NCBI RefSeq assembly: GCF_029919115.1
Contig: NZ_CP123990.1
Coordinates: 5,234,501 to 5,298,500 of the forward strand
DNA from: Variovorax paradoxus
Lineage (GTDB): Bacteria; Pseudomonadota; Gammaproteobacteria; Burkholderiales; Burkholderiaceae_C
DNA: 64,000 nt
Direction: 5' to 3'
Shown: piece after piece, positions 18,298-26,385 of the stretch
Numbering within the stretch: position 1 is the first letter of the stretch
Layout: every line of letters starts with the position of its first letter
Notes under the pieces: generated by a model
The model's database searches: none
Told to the model about the DNA's origin: nothing
What the model saw: the letters and a program-made list of their open reading frames with translations, nothing else
Translations under genes and position numbers: made by a program

Positions 18298-19101
18298 CTA
18301 AAGCAGTTGGGAGACCTTCTTCGCGGCGTCGATCAGCGCCGGGAGCATGGTCTCCTGCATCACCTTGGCGCTTGTGCGGTTGGCTTGTCCGCTGATGTTG
18401 AGCGCGGCCACCATGCGGCCCTGCTTGTCGACGATGGGGGCGGCCACCGAGATGAGGCCCTCCTCGAGCTCCTGGTTCACAAGGCACCACTGCTGCCTGC
18501 GCGCCTGCGCCACCTTCGTCATGAGCGCATCGACGTCGGTCACCGTGTGCTTGGTGAGCGCCTCGCGCTCGGAGGCCTCGAGCCGGGCGCGCACCTCGTC
18601 GTCTTCAAGGTCGGCCAGCAGCAGCCTGCCTAGCGAGGTGCAGTAAGCCGGCAGCCGCGAGCCCACGCCCAGGCTGATGTGCATGATCTTCTTGGTCGGC
18701 ACGCGCATCACATAGACGATGTCGGTCGCGTCGAGCACGGCGGCGGAGCAAGACTCTTGCACTTGCTGCACCAACGCTTCCATCACGGGCTCCGCGCGGT
18801 TCCATATGGGCATCGATGAGAGGTACGCAAAGCCCAGGTCGAGGATGCGCGGCGTGAGCGTGAAGAGCTTGCCGTCGGTCACCACATAGCCCAGCGTCTG
18901 CAGCGTGAGCAGGATGCGCCGCGCGCCCGCCCGCGTGAGCCCGCTCGCGGCCGCCACCTCGCTCAGCGTCTGCCTTGGGGCGCTTTCGCTGAACGAGCGA
19001 ATCACCTGCAGGCCGCGCGCGAACGATTGCACGTAGCTGTCGCCGGGGGCGGGTGCCTCGGGTGCCGTGGGCGAGCCGGTTCTCAGAGCGTGGGTTGCCA
19101 T
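18298..19101 (-). CDS. IclR-family regulator of the beta-ketoadipate genes (PcaR/PcaU type)
   Basis: A 267-aa IclR protein. The winged helix-turn-helix lies at about 28-85 (LSEVAAASGLTRAGARRILLTLQTLGYV) and the effector-binding domain at about 100-265, with the family motif SLGVGSRLPAYCTSLGRLLLA. It is divergent from pcaI with a 138-bp gap that holds alternating GTTC/GAAC half sites. PcaR/PcaU/PobR-type IclR proteins bind such sites and respond to beta-ketoadipate or protocatechuate. The regulatory link to pcaIJF is inferred from arrangement. A perfect TATAAT on its own strand lies next to the half sites. Confidence 0.85.
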   Translation of the reverse strand: MATHALRTGSPTAPEAPAPGDSYVQSFARGLQVIRSFSESAPRQTLSEVAAASGLTRAGARRILLTLQTLGYVVTDGKLFTLTPRILDLGFAYLSSMPIWNRAEPVMEALVQQVQESCSAAVLDATDIVYVMRVPTKKIMHISLGVGSRLPAYCTSLGRLLLADLEDDEVRARLEASEREALTKHTVTDVDALMTKVAQARRQQWCLVNQELEEGLISVAAPIVDKQGRMVAALNISGQANRTSAKVMQETMLPALIDAAKKVSQLL

Positions 19102-19125
19102 GTGGAGTGATCCTCTTTAGAATTC

Positions 19126-19155
19126 ATTATACGAACAAATGTTCTTTAGACGAAC
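19126..19155. promoter_or_regulatory. Probable IclR operator and divergent promoter, three alternating half sites
   Basis: Between the regulator and pcaI lie three half sites in alternating orientation: GAAC at 19133-19136, GTTC at 19141-19144 and GAAC at 19152-19155. The first pair makes a perfect 12-bp palindrome (GAACAAATGTTC, 19133-19144). The 10-bp word ACGAACAAAT is also repeated directly at 19131 and 19150. A perfect -10 hexamer TATAAT for the regulator gene lies at 19131-19126 on the minus strand. Three alternating repeats are the known arrangement for PcaU/PobR-type operators. Confidence 0.65.
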
Positions 19156-19239
19156 AAATCGGCGGTTCTCGAATTCGACGGGTTGTTCGGCGGATCGCAG
19201 GCAGTTCGGTTTCTTTTCCCACTCCCGGAGACAGGCTTC

Positions 19240-19941
19240 ATGATCAACAAGATCGCGCGCTCGGTCGCCGATGCCCTTGAAGGCATCCAGGACGGCGCCA
19301 CGGTTCTCATCGGCGGCTTCGGCACCGCCGGCATTCCCGGCGAACTCATCGACGGCCTCGTCGAGCAGGGCGCCAAGGACCTCACCGTCGTCAACAACAA
19401 TGCCGGCAACGGCGAAACCGGCCTGGCCGCGCTGCTCAAGGCCGGCCGCGTGCGCAAGATCATCTGCAGCTTTCCGCGCCAGGCCGACAGTCAGGTGTTC
19501 GACGGGCTCTACCGCAGCGGCAAGCTCGAGCTTGAGCTGGTGCCTCAAGGCAACCTGGCAGAGCGCATTCGCGCGGCGGGCGCCGGCATTGGCGCCTTCT
19601 TCTGCCCCACGGGCTACGGCACGCAACTCGCGGGTGACCGCGAAACGCGCGAGATAGACGGCAAGCAATACGTGCTCGAGTACCCCATCCACGGCGACGT
19701 GGCGCTCATCAAGGCCGAGCGCGGCGACCGCTGGGGCAACCTGGTCTACCGCAAGGCCGCGCGCAATTTCGGCCCGGTGATGGCCATGGCTTCGAAGAAG
19801 ACCATTGCCACCGTGCACGACATTGCCGAACTCGGCACGCTCGACCCCGAGACCATCGTGACCCCGGGCATCTTCGTGCACCAGGTGGTGCGCATCGAAC
19901 GCGTGGCAACGCAAGCCGGCGGTTTCAAGAAGGCGGCATGA
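19240..19941 (+). CDS. pcaI: 3-oxoadipate CoA-transferase subunit A
   Basis: A 233-aa alpha subunit of the enzyme that moves CoA from succinyl-CoA to 3-oxoadipate in the beta-ketoadipate pathway. It has the subunit A motif DGATVLIGGFGTAGIPGELI near the N-terminus and the YGT, EYPIHGDVALIKA and GNLVYR blocks. I choose the ATG at 19240, which follows GGAG; an upstream Met at 19183 would extend into the operator region. It overlaps pcaJ by four bases. Confidence 0.93.
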   Translation: MINKIARSVADALEGIQDGATVLIGGFGTAGIPGELIDGLVEQGAKDLTVVNNNAGNGETGLAALLKAGRVRKIICSFPRQADSQVFDGLYRSGKLELELVPQGNLAERIRAAGAGIGAFFCPTGYGTQLAGDRETREIDGKQYVLEYPIHGDVALIKAERGDRWGNLVYRKAARNFGPVMAMASKKTIATVHDIAELGTLDPETIVTPGIFVHQVVRIERVATQAGGFKKAA

Positions 19942-20591
19942 ACATGAGCAGCACTTACCAACGTCGGACCAAGGACCAGCTCGCCGCCCGCGTGGCGCAG
20001 GACATTTTCGACGGCGCCGTCGTCAACCTGGGCATCGGCCAGCCCACGCTCGTGGCCAACCACCTGCCAGCGGGCCGCGAGGTCATCCTGCAAAGCGAGA
20101 ACGGCATTCTCGGCATGGGCCCCGCGCCCGCGGCCGGCGAAGAAGACTACGACCTCATCAACGCCGGCAAGCAGCCCGTGACGCTGCTGCCGGGCGGCTC
20201 GTTCTTTCACCATGCCGACAGCTTCGCGATGATGCGCGGCGGCCATCTCGATATTTGCGTGCTCGGCGCCTTCCAGGTGTCGGCCACGGGCGACCTTGCC
20301 AACTGGCACACCGGCGAGAAAGACGCCATTCCCGCCGTGGGCGGGGCCATGGACCTGGCCATCGGCGCCAAGCAGACCTGGGTAATGATGGACCTGCTCA
20401 CCAAGCAGGGCGCAAGCAAGCTGGTGCAGGAATGCACCTATCCGCTCACCGGCATCGGCTGCGTGAAGCGGGTGTATTCCGACCTTGCTACGCTCGAATG
20501 CACGCCAGAGGGCCTGAAGCTCGTCGACCTGGTCGATGGCCTCAGCCGCGAAGAACTCGAGAAGCTCGTGGGCCTTCCCATTGCCGCCTGA
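19938..20591 (+). CDS. pcaJ: 3-oxoadipate CoA-transferase subunit B
   Basis: A 217-aa beta subunit that forms the heteromeric CoA-transferase with PcaI. The catalytic glutamate lies in the SENGILGMGPAP motif at about residue 53, and the NLGIGQPTLVANHLP block precedes it. The ATG overlaps the pcaI stop (ATGA), so the two subunits are translationally coupled. It ends 31 bp before pcaF. The full length and all family motifs are present. Confidence 0.94.
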   Translation: MNMSSTYQRRTKDQLAARVAQDIFDGAVVNLGIGQPTLVANHLPAGREVILQSENGILGMGPAPAAGEEDYDLINAGKQPVTLLPGGSFFHHADSFAMMRGGHLDICVLGAFQVSATGDLANWHTGEKDAIPAVGGAMDLAIGAKQTWVMMDLLTKQGASKLVQECTYPLTGIGCVKRVYSDLATLECTPEGLKLVDLVDGLSREELEKLVGLPIAA

Positions 20592-20622
20592 AGCGGATTC
20601 ATTCACTTTTGAGACAAAAGAC

Positions 20623-21828
20623 ATGACCAACCAAGCCTTCATCTGCGACGCCGTTCGCACACCCTTCGGCCGCTACGGCGGTTCGCTCAGCAGCGTGCGC
20701 ACCGACGACCTGGGCGCCGTGCCCCTCAAGGCGCTGATGGAACGCAACAAGAACGTCGACTGGCAAGCCGTGAGCGACGTGCTCTACGGCTGCGCCAACC
20801 AGGCCGGCGAAGACAACCGCAACGTCGCGCGCATGTCGGCGCTGCTGGCGGGCCTGCCGATCGAGCTCGGCGGCGCCACCATCAACCGCCTGTGCGGCTC
20901 CGGCCTCGATGCCGTGGGCACCGCGGCGCGCGCCATCCGCGCGGGCGAAGCCGGCCTCATGATTGCAGGCGGCGTGGAAAGCATGAGCCGCGCACCGTTT
21001 GTCATGCCCAAGGCCGAAAGTGCGTTCAGTCGCAACAACGCGGTGTACGACACCACCATCGGCTGGCGCTTCGTCAACAAGCTCATGAAGGCGCAGTACG
21101 GCGTCGACTCCATGCCCGAAACGGCCGAGAACGTGGCCACCGACTACAAGATCGAGCGCGAGGCGCAAGACCTGATGGCGCTCAACTCGCAGCTGCGCGC
21201 CGTTGCATCGCAGAAGTCCGGCTTCTTCGACGCCGAGATCGTGCCCGTGACCGTGCCGCAGAAAAAGGGCGATGCGATCATCGTCAACAAGGACGAGCAT
21301 CCGCGTGAAACCAGCATGGAATCGCTCGCCAAGCTCAAGGGTGTGGTGCGCCCCGACGGCACCGTGACCGCGGGCAACGCCAGCGGCGTGAACGACGGCG
21401 CCTGCGCGCTGCTGCTGGCCGACGAAGCCAGCGCCGCCAAGCACGGCCTCACGCCTCGTGCCCGCGTGGTCGGCATGGCGACGGCCGGCGTTGCGCCGCG
21501 CATCATGGGCATTGGCCCCGCACCCGCCACGCAGAAGGTGCTGGCGCTCACCGGCCTCAAGCTCGACCAGATCGACGTCATCGAACTCAACGAAGCCTTC
21601 GCAGCCCAGGGCCTTGCCGTGCTGCGCCTGCTCGGCCTGAAGGACGACGACGCACGCGTCAACATCAACGGCGGCGCCATTGCGCTCGGCCACCCGCTGG
21701 GTGCCAGCGGCGCACGCCTTGCCACAACAGCCGTCAACCAGCTGCACAAGGGCGGCGGCCGCTACGCGCTATGCACCATGTGCATCGGCGTGGGGCAGGG
21801 CATTGCCGTGATCCTGGAACGCGTCTGA
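20623..21828 (+). CDS. pcaF: Beta-ketoadipyl-CoA thiolase
   Basis: A 401-aa thiolase that cleaves 3-oxoadipyl-CoA to acetyl-CoA and succinyl-CoA, the last step of the pathway. The acyl-accepting Cys91 is in INRLCGSGLDAV. The catalytic His is in GGAIALGHPLGASGAR and the second Cys in CTMCIGVGQG. The ATG at 20623 is used because an 87-base in-frame extension runs into the end of pcaJ. An intrinsic terminator follows 25 bp after the stop, which closes the pcaIJF operon. Confidence 0.94.
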   Translation: MTNQAFICDAVRTPFGRYGGSLSSVRTDDLGAVPLKALMERNKNVDWQAVSDVLYGCANQAGEDNRNVARMSALLAGLPIELGGATINRLCGSGLDAVGTAARAIRAGEAGLMIAGGVESMSRAPFVMPKAESAFSRNNAVYDTTIGWRFVNKLMKAQYGVDSMPETAENVATDYKIEREAQDLMALNSQLRAVASQKSGFFDAEIVPVTVPQKKGDAIIVNKDEHPRETSMESLAKLKGVVRPDGTVTAGNASGVNDGACALLLADEASAAKHGLTPRARVVGMATAGVAPRIMGIGPAPATQKVLALTGLKLDQIDVIELNEAFAAQGLAVLRLLGLKDDDARVNINGGAIALGHPLGASGARLATTAVNQLHKGGGRYALCTMCIGVGQGIAVILERV

Positions 21829-21852
21829 CGAACCGCCACTGCGTGGCCTGCT

Positions 21853-21881
21853 GCCTGGCCTGATTCGCCAGGCGGGTTTTT
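21853..21881 (+). terminator. Intrinsic terminator of the pcaIJF operon
   Basis: A seven-base-pair stem (GCCTGGC at 21853-21859 with GCCAGGC at 21867-21873) with a seven-base loop is followed by GGG and five T residues. Confidence 0.8.
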
Positions 21882-21912
21882 GCGCGAAGCAAAACCTCAA
21901 CTAAAGTCGAGA
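21880..21912 (+). promoter_or_regulatory. Probable soxR promoter with a half SoxR box
   Basis: A possible -35 (TTGCGC, 21880-21885) and -10 (TAAAGT, 21902-21907) with a 16-base spacer would start transcription about 12 bases before the soxR ATG. A SoxR-like half site CCTCAA (21895-21900) overlaps the spacer, but its partner half (TCGAGA) is poor, so autoregulation is uncertain. Confidence 0.4.
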
Positions 21913-21925
21913 TCGAGAGGTCTCG

Positions 21926-22414
21926 ATGAAGAAATCCAAGCCAGCAGAACCGCCCGACTTTTCGCCCACCCTTTCGGTGGGCGAGGTCGCGCAGCGCAGT
22001 GGGGTGCCCGTGTCCACCCTTCATTTCTACGAATCGAAGGGGCTCATTGCGAGCCATCGGGCGCCGAGCAACCACCGCCGCTATGCACGTGACGTGCTCC
22101 GGCGCGTGGCCTTCATCCGCGTGGCGCAGCGCGTGGGCATTGCGCTGGCCGACATCGCCGACGCCCTTGCCACGCTTCCCACCTCCGCCGCGCCCAGCCG
22201 AGCCGACTGGGCGCGGCTTTCGGCCGCGTGGCGCGCGGAATTGGACGAGCGCATGGCCCAGCTCAAGAAGCTGCGCGACACGCTGGACGACTGCATCGGC
22301 TGCGGCTGCCTGTCCATCGACCGATGCCGCCTCCGCAATCCCGCCGACAAGCTGGCCTCGCAAGGGCCGGGCGCACGCCGACTGATGGTCAGGCTCGAGC
22401 CGGCCGAAGACTGA
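21926..22414 (+). CDS. soxR: Redox-sensitive transcriptional activator SoxR
   Basis: A 162-aa MerR-family protein. The winged helix lies at about 14-80 (LSVGEVAQRSGVPVSTLHFYESKGLI), followed by a dimerisation coiled coil. The [2Fe-2S] cluster motif has Cys123, Cys126, Cys128 and Cys134 with the spacing C-x2-C-x-C-x5-C of SoxR. SoxR is activated when redox-cycling compounds oxidise the cluster. The ATG has GAGAGG five bases upstream. It converges on a small gene that starts at a perfect SoxR box, so its likely target is immediately next door. Confidence 0.95.
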   Translation: MKKSKPAEPPDFSPTLSVGEVAQRSGVPVSTLHFYESKGLIASHRAPSNHRRYARDVLRRVAFIRVAQRVGIALADIADALATLPTSAAPSRADWARLSAAWRAELDERMAQLKKLRDTLDDCIGCGCLSIDRCRLRNPADKLASQGPGARRLMVRLEPAED

Positions 22415-22424
22415 AAAGGCCGCG

Positions 22425-22658
22425 TCACTGCGTCCCGGCGGGGAGCAACGACATCAGCTCGTTCTTCTCCGCGGCGGACATCGCGAGCGTCAGCCGGCCG
22501 AACTCGACGCGGTAGCAAGGCAGCATCAATGCCGCCGTCAACGAATGAACGTCGCCGCTGCGCGCAAGGTACTCATTGCATGCGGCAATGCTTCGATGGA
22601 TTTCGAGCGCCTGCTCGATGCGGCCTGGACGGCCGGAGGGTTGCTGGTCACTGTTCAT
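22425..22658 (-). CDS. Small SoxR-box-controlled protein of unknown function
   Basis: A 77-aa hydrophilic, helical protein with no signal peptide or membrane helix and only two Cys. I do not recognise a family. What supports it as a gene is its position: a canonical SoxR box with a TTGACC -35 and a 19-base spacer predicts transcription starting almost exactly at this ATG, so the message may be leaderless. A TTG at 22667 is nine bases upstream in frame with a good GAGG sequence, but it lies inside the predicted -10. The gene converges on soxR with a 10-bp gap. It could be a small redox-response protein. Confidence 0.6.
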   Translation of the reverse strand: MNSDQQPSGRPGRIEQALEIHRSIAACNEYLARSGDVHSLTAALMLPCYRVEFGRLTLAMSAAEKNELMSLLPAGTQ

Positions 22659-22665
22659 GCGACGC

Positions 22666-22696
22666 AATGTGCTTCCTCAACCTAACTTGAGGTCAA
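22666..22696 (-). promoter_or_regulatory. Canonical SoxR-dependent promoter
   Basis: The sequence CCTCAA-N6-TTGAGG at 22675-22692 matches both half sites of the SoxR box perfectly. Read on the minus strand it lies between a -35 TTGACC (22696-22691) and a -10 CACATT (22671-22666). The 19-base spacer is the stretched spacing typical of MerR-family activated promoters. On the plus strand neither hexamer is acceptable. Confidence 0.8.
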
Positions 22697-22772
22697 GCCG
22701 ACGGGTCGAGAAGCCCTGCGACTCATGGGTGATCGGTGCTCCGAAGCCGGGCGCGGGCGACCGTCGCTGTGC

Positions 22773-22820
22773 AACGTAGTGTGTTGGTTTCCCGGTCTCG
22801 ACACACTGGCATACGCAATG
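22773..22820 (+). promoter_or_regulatory. Duplicated redox promoter element, copy 1 (in front of the thioredoxin-like gene)
   Basis: This 48-bp stretch shares its left end (AACGTAGTGTGTTG) and right end (GGCATACGCAATG) with the stretch at 24394-24440 in front of ohr. It ends 78 bases before its ATG, and copy 2 ends 79 bases before its ATG. The spacing, the shared CAATCC downstream and the shared GGAATCACC before the ATG suggest the same promoter and operator. The flanking OmpR-type regulator is the obvious candidate binder. Confidence 0.65.
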
Positions 22821-22898
22821 TGGGCCGTGTGGCCGGTGGGCGAAAAACAATCCACGGGTCATCAACTGCGCCCTTGCGCATCGCCCGAAGGAATCACC

Positions 22899-23483
22899 AT
22901 GAAGCTCTCCCTCATTGCCATCGGTGCGGCCATTGCCGCGTCGGTGGGCGCACTGACGTTTGCCGCGCCACGCCTCGGCGGCGACACGCCCGCGGGCGTG
23001 GTGCGCCCCGCGCCGGAGTTCCAGAACATCGACACATGGCTCAACTCGCCGCCGCTCAAGCTCGAGGCGTTGCGCGGCCAGGTAGTGCTGGTCGACTTCT
23101 GGACCTACACCTGCATCAACTGCCTCAACCACCTGCCCCACGTGAAGGAGTGGCACGAGAAGTACAAGGACAAGGGCTTGACCGTGGTGGGCGTGCACAC
23201 GCCCGAGTTCGCGTTCGAGAAATCGACGAAGAACGTGAAGGACGCCATCGAGCGCCTGCAGATCAGGCACGCCGTGGCGCAGGACAACAGCTACGGCACC
23301 TGGCGGGCCTTCAACAACCAGTATTGGCCGGCCGTGTACCTGATCGACAAGGAGGGGCGCATTGCCTACTCGCATTTTGGAGAGGGCAGCTACGGCGCCA
23401 CCGAGAAGAAGATCCAGGCGCTGCTTGCGGAACCCTCTGGCGCCGCACTTACTGGCGCGGCGCCGGTCGGGAGCGCCAAATGA
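22899..23483 (+). CDS. Exported thioredoxin-like protein (DipZ/TlpA type)
   Basis: A 194-aa protein with an N-terminal signal or anchor helix (residues 1-24) and a thioredoxin fold. The redox-active motif is WTYTCINCLNHLP with Cys72 and Cys75, and TPEFAFEK and YWPAVYLIDKEGRI are further family motifs. Its fold closely matches the thioredoxin domain of the DipZ protein encoded further along the cluster. It probably acts as a periplasmic thiol-disulfide reductase or thioredoxin-like peroxidase partner. A 49-codon ORF starts at the ATGA overlap at its stop, but that ORF is doubtful. Confidence 0.88.
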   Translation: MKLSLIAIGAAIAASVGALTFAAPRLGGDTPAGVVRPAPEFQNIDTWLNSPPLKLEALRGQVVLVDFWTYTCINCLNHLPHVKEWHEKYKDKGLTVVGVHTPEFAFEKSTKNVKDAIERLQIRHAVAQDNSYGTWRAFNNQYWPAVYLIDKEGRIAYSHFGEGSYGATEKKIQALLAEPSGAALTGAAPVGSAK

Positions 23484-23570
23484 AGAAGCTCTGGTTTGCG
23501 CTGCTCTTTTTTGCGGGCGGGGTGGCGCACGAGGTGCGCAACCCGACCAGCTGCCAGTGCATTGCGTCGG

Positions 23571-24311
<741 letters not shown>

Positions 24312-24393
24312 GGCAATGAACAGGAAAGGATGGTGCGGAAGGCGCCGCAGCCGCAATGTAGCGTCACCGCCGCCCGAAGGCTGCGAACAGTGA

Positions 24394-24440
24394 AACGTAG
24401 TGTGTTGATTTCTTGCGCGGATACATAGGCATACGCAATG
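24394..24440 (+). promoter_or_regulatory. Duplicated redox promoter element, copy 2 (in front of ohr)
   Basis: This 47-bp stretch matches copy 1 (22773-22820) at both ends and lies 79 bases before the ohr ATG. It is also about 80 bp from the divergent response regulator start, so one site could serve both genes. Confidence 0.65.
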
Positions 24441-24519
24441 CGGGTTGGCAGGGCAGGGGCGGCCCAACAATCCGTTCGTTCGCAAACCAACGTATGTCAA
24501 CCTTCATCAAGGAATCACC

Positions 24520-24939
24520 ATGACCCGCATCGAAAAAGTCCTCTACACCGGCAAGACCCACACCTCTTCGGGCGGCCGCGACGGCGAAGCGCGCAGCTCC
24601 GACGGCCGCCTGGACATCAAGCTCTCTTCGCCCGGCAGCGCCGGCGCCGGCACCAACCCCGAACAGCTGTTTGCCGCCGGCTGGTCTGCCTGCTTCATCG
24701 GGGCCATGGGCAAGGCGGCCGGCAAGATGAAAGTCACGCTGCCGCCCGACCTGGCGGTGGACGCGGAAGTCGACCTGGGCATGGCCGGCAGCGAGTATTT
24801 CTTGCAGGCGCGCCTGAACGTGAGCCTGCCGGGCCTCGACCGCGAAGTGGCACGGGCACTGACCGACGCGGCGCACCAGACCTGCCCATACTCCAAGGCC
24901 ACCCGAGGCAATATCGACGTTGCCATCAACCTGGTGTGA
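24520..24939 (+). CDS. ohr: Organic hydroperoxide resistance protein Ohr
   Basis: A 139-aa Ohr/OsmC peroxidase that reduces organic and lipid hydroperoxides with two cysteines. Both are present: Cys58 in GWSACFIGAM and Cys122 in HQTCPYSKATRGN, the Ohr (not OsmC) context. The family start VLYTGKTHTSSGGRDGEARSSDG is intact. The ATG at 24520 is used; an earlier Met adds non-conserved residues. The usual OhrR repressor is not next to it. A histidine kinase gene follows 32 bp downstream on the same strand. Confidence 0.95.
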   Translation: MTRIEKVLYTGKTHTSSGGRDGEARSSDGRLDIKLSSPGSAGAGTNPEQLFAAGWSACFIGAMGKAAGKMKVTLPPDLAVDAEVDLGMAGSEYFLQARLNVSLPGLDREVARALTDAAHQTCPYSKATRGNIDVAINLV

Positions 24940-24971
24940 CCCGGTCACGCCGCCCATAGAAGAAAGCGCCC

Positions 24972-26357
24972 ATGCCCACTCCTGCGAACCCTTCCGCGAA
25001 CACGGCCCGTGCCGCGAATCTCGCGAATGCCGCTAGTGCCGCCGAGGGGTGGCGCAGGCTGCTGCCGGGTTCGCTGTTCTACCGCGTGACACTGATCATC
25101 GTGGTGGGCCTGGCCGTTGCGCAACTGCTCACTTTCGCCGCGATCCGCTACGAGCGGAACATGGCGCTTCGCGAGCTGATGATGATCGGCATCGAGCGAG
25201 ACATCGCCAGTTCGGTCGCCATTCTCGACCGCCTTCCCGCGGCCGAGCGCGCAAGCTGGCTCGACCGGCTGGAGCGGCGCAACTACCGCTTTGTGCTGGG
25301 CGGCAGCGCGGATGGTACCGAGCCCGGCTCGCCCGCTTCGCGCCAGTTTGCCGCAGCCATTACCGAAGCGATGCGCCCGTTCGAGATCGTCAAGGTGGGA
25401 GAGGTGGCCTGGCCGCCCGAGGGGCTGCAGATTCAGGTGCGGCTGGGCGACGGGTCTTCGGTGGTGGTGCATGCCAGGCGCGTGGGCATGCCTGTGTCGG
25501 GCTGGGTGATGTGGCTGCTTGTCGTGCAGCTGCTGGTGCTGGCCGTTTGCGCCTGGTATGCGGTGAGGCTGGTCACACGGCCGCTTGCGCAACTGTCCGC
25601 CGCGGCCGACGAGCTGGGCCCCGACCTCAAAGGCCAGGCGCTCGCGGAAGACGGTCCCAGCGAAGTCGCGCATGCGGCGCGCGCCTTCAACGCCATGCAG
25701 CAGCGCATCGCGGGCTACATGGCCGAGCGGGTCGAAATCCTTGCGGCCATTTCGCACGACCTGCAGACGCCCATCACCCGCATGCGCCTTCGCACCGACC
25801 TGATGGACAACGAGCAGGACCGCGAGAAGTTCCGGCAAGACCTGGACGCGATGAACTCCCTTGTGCGCGAAGGCGTTACCTACGCACGCACGCTGCACGG
25901 CGCAACCGAGCCGCCGCTGCGCATCGATGCCGACGCGCTGCTCGAGAGCATGGTGGCCGACTATGAAGACGTGGGCCAGCAGGTGCGGCTCGAAGGCAAG
26001 GCCGGCGCGCCCATCGTGAGCCGACCCAACGCGCTGCGCAGGATCTTGATGAACCTGATCGACAACGCGCTGAAGTTCGGCACCGACGTGCGCGTGCAGG
26101 TTCATGCCGAGGGCGGCAAGCTGGTGGTGGCCGTGCTCGACAACGGACCGGGCATTCCGCCCGACGAGCTCGAGGCGGTGCTCAAGCCCTTCTACCGCGT
26201 CGAGAGCTCGCGCAACCGCAGCACCGGCGGAACCGGCCTGGGCCTGGCCATTGCGCACCAGCTTGCCATGGCCATGGGCGCCGAGCTCACGCTGAACAAC
26301 CGCGCCGAAGGCGGGCTGGAGGCCCGGCTCACGCTGGGCACCGCGCCCGCGCACTGA
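24972..26357 (+). CDS. Two-component sensor histidine kinase
   Basis: A 461-aa inner membrane kinase. Transmembrane helices lie at about 40-58 and 180-200, flanking a ~120-residue periplasmic sensor. A HAMP domain follows, then the dimerisation box AAISHDLQTPITRMR with His262, and the ATPase domain with N (NLIDNALKFG), G1 (DNGPGIPP) and G2 (GGTGLGLAI) boxes. It lies in one transcription unit with ohr and dipZ and probably pairs with the regulator at 23571. The periplasmic domain may sense oxidative or envelope redox state; no ligand motif is visible. Confidence 0.92.
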   Translation: MPTPANPSANTARAANLANAASAAEGWRRLLPGSLFYRVTLIIVVGLAVAQLLTFAAIRYERNMALRELMMIGIERDIASSVAILDRLPAAERASWLDRLERRNYRFVLGGSADGTEPGSPASRQFAAAITEAMRPFEIVKVGEVAWPPEGLQIQVRLGDGSSVVVHARRVGMPVSGWVMWLLVVQLLVLAVCAWYAVRLVTRPLAQLSAAADELGPDLKGQALAEDGPSEVAHAARAFNAMQQRIAGYMAERVEILAAISHDLQTPITRMRLRTDLMDNEQDREKFRQDLDAMNSLVREGVTYARTLHGATEPPLRIDADALLESMVADYEDVGQQVRLEGKAGAPIVSRPNALRRILMNLIDNALKFGTDVRVQVHAEGGKLVVAVLDNGPGIPPDELEAVLKPFYRVESSRNRSTGGTGLGLAIAHQLAMAMGAELTLNNRAEGGLEARLTLGTAPAH

Positions 26358-26385
26358 ACACATCCTTTCACGGACGACCCCGATC

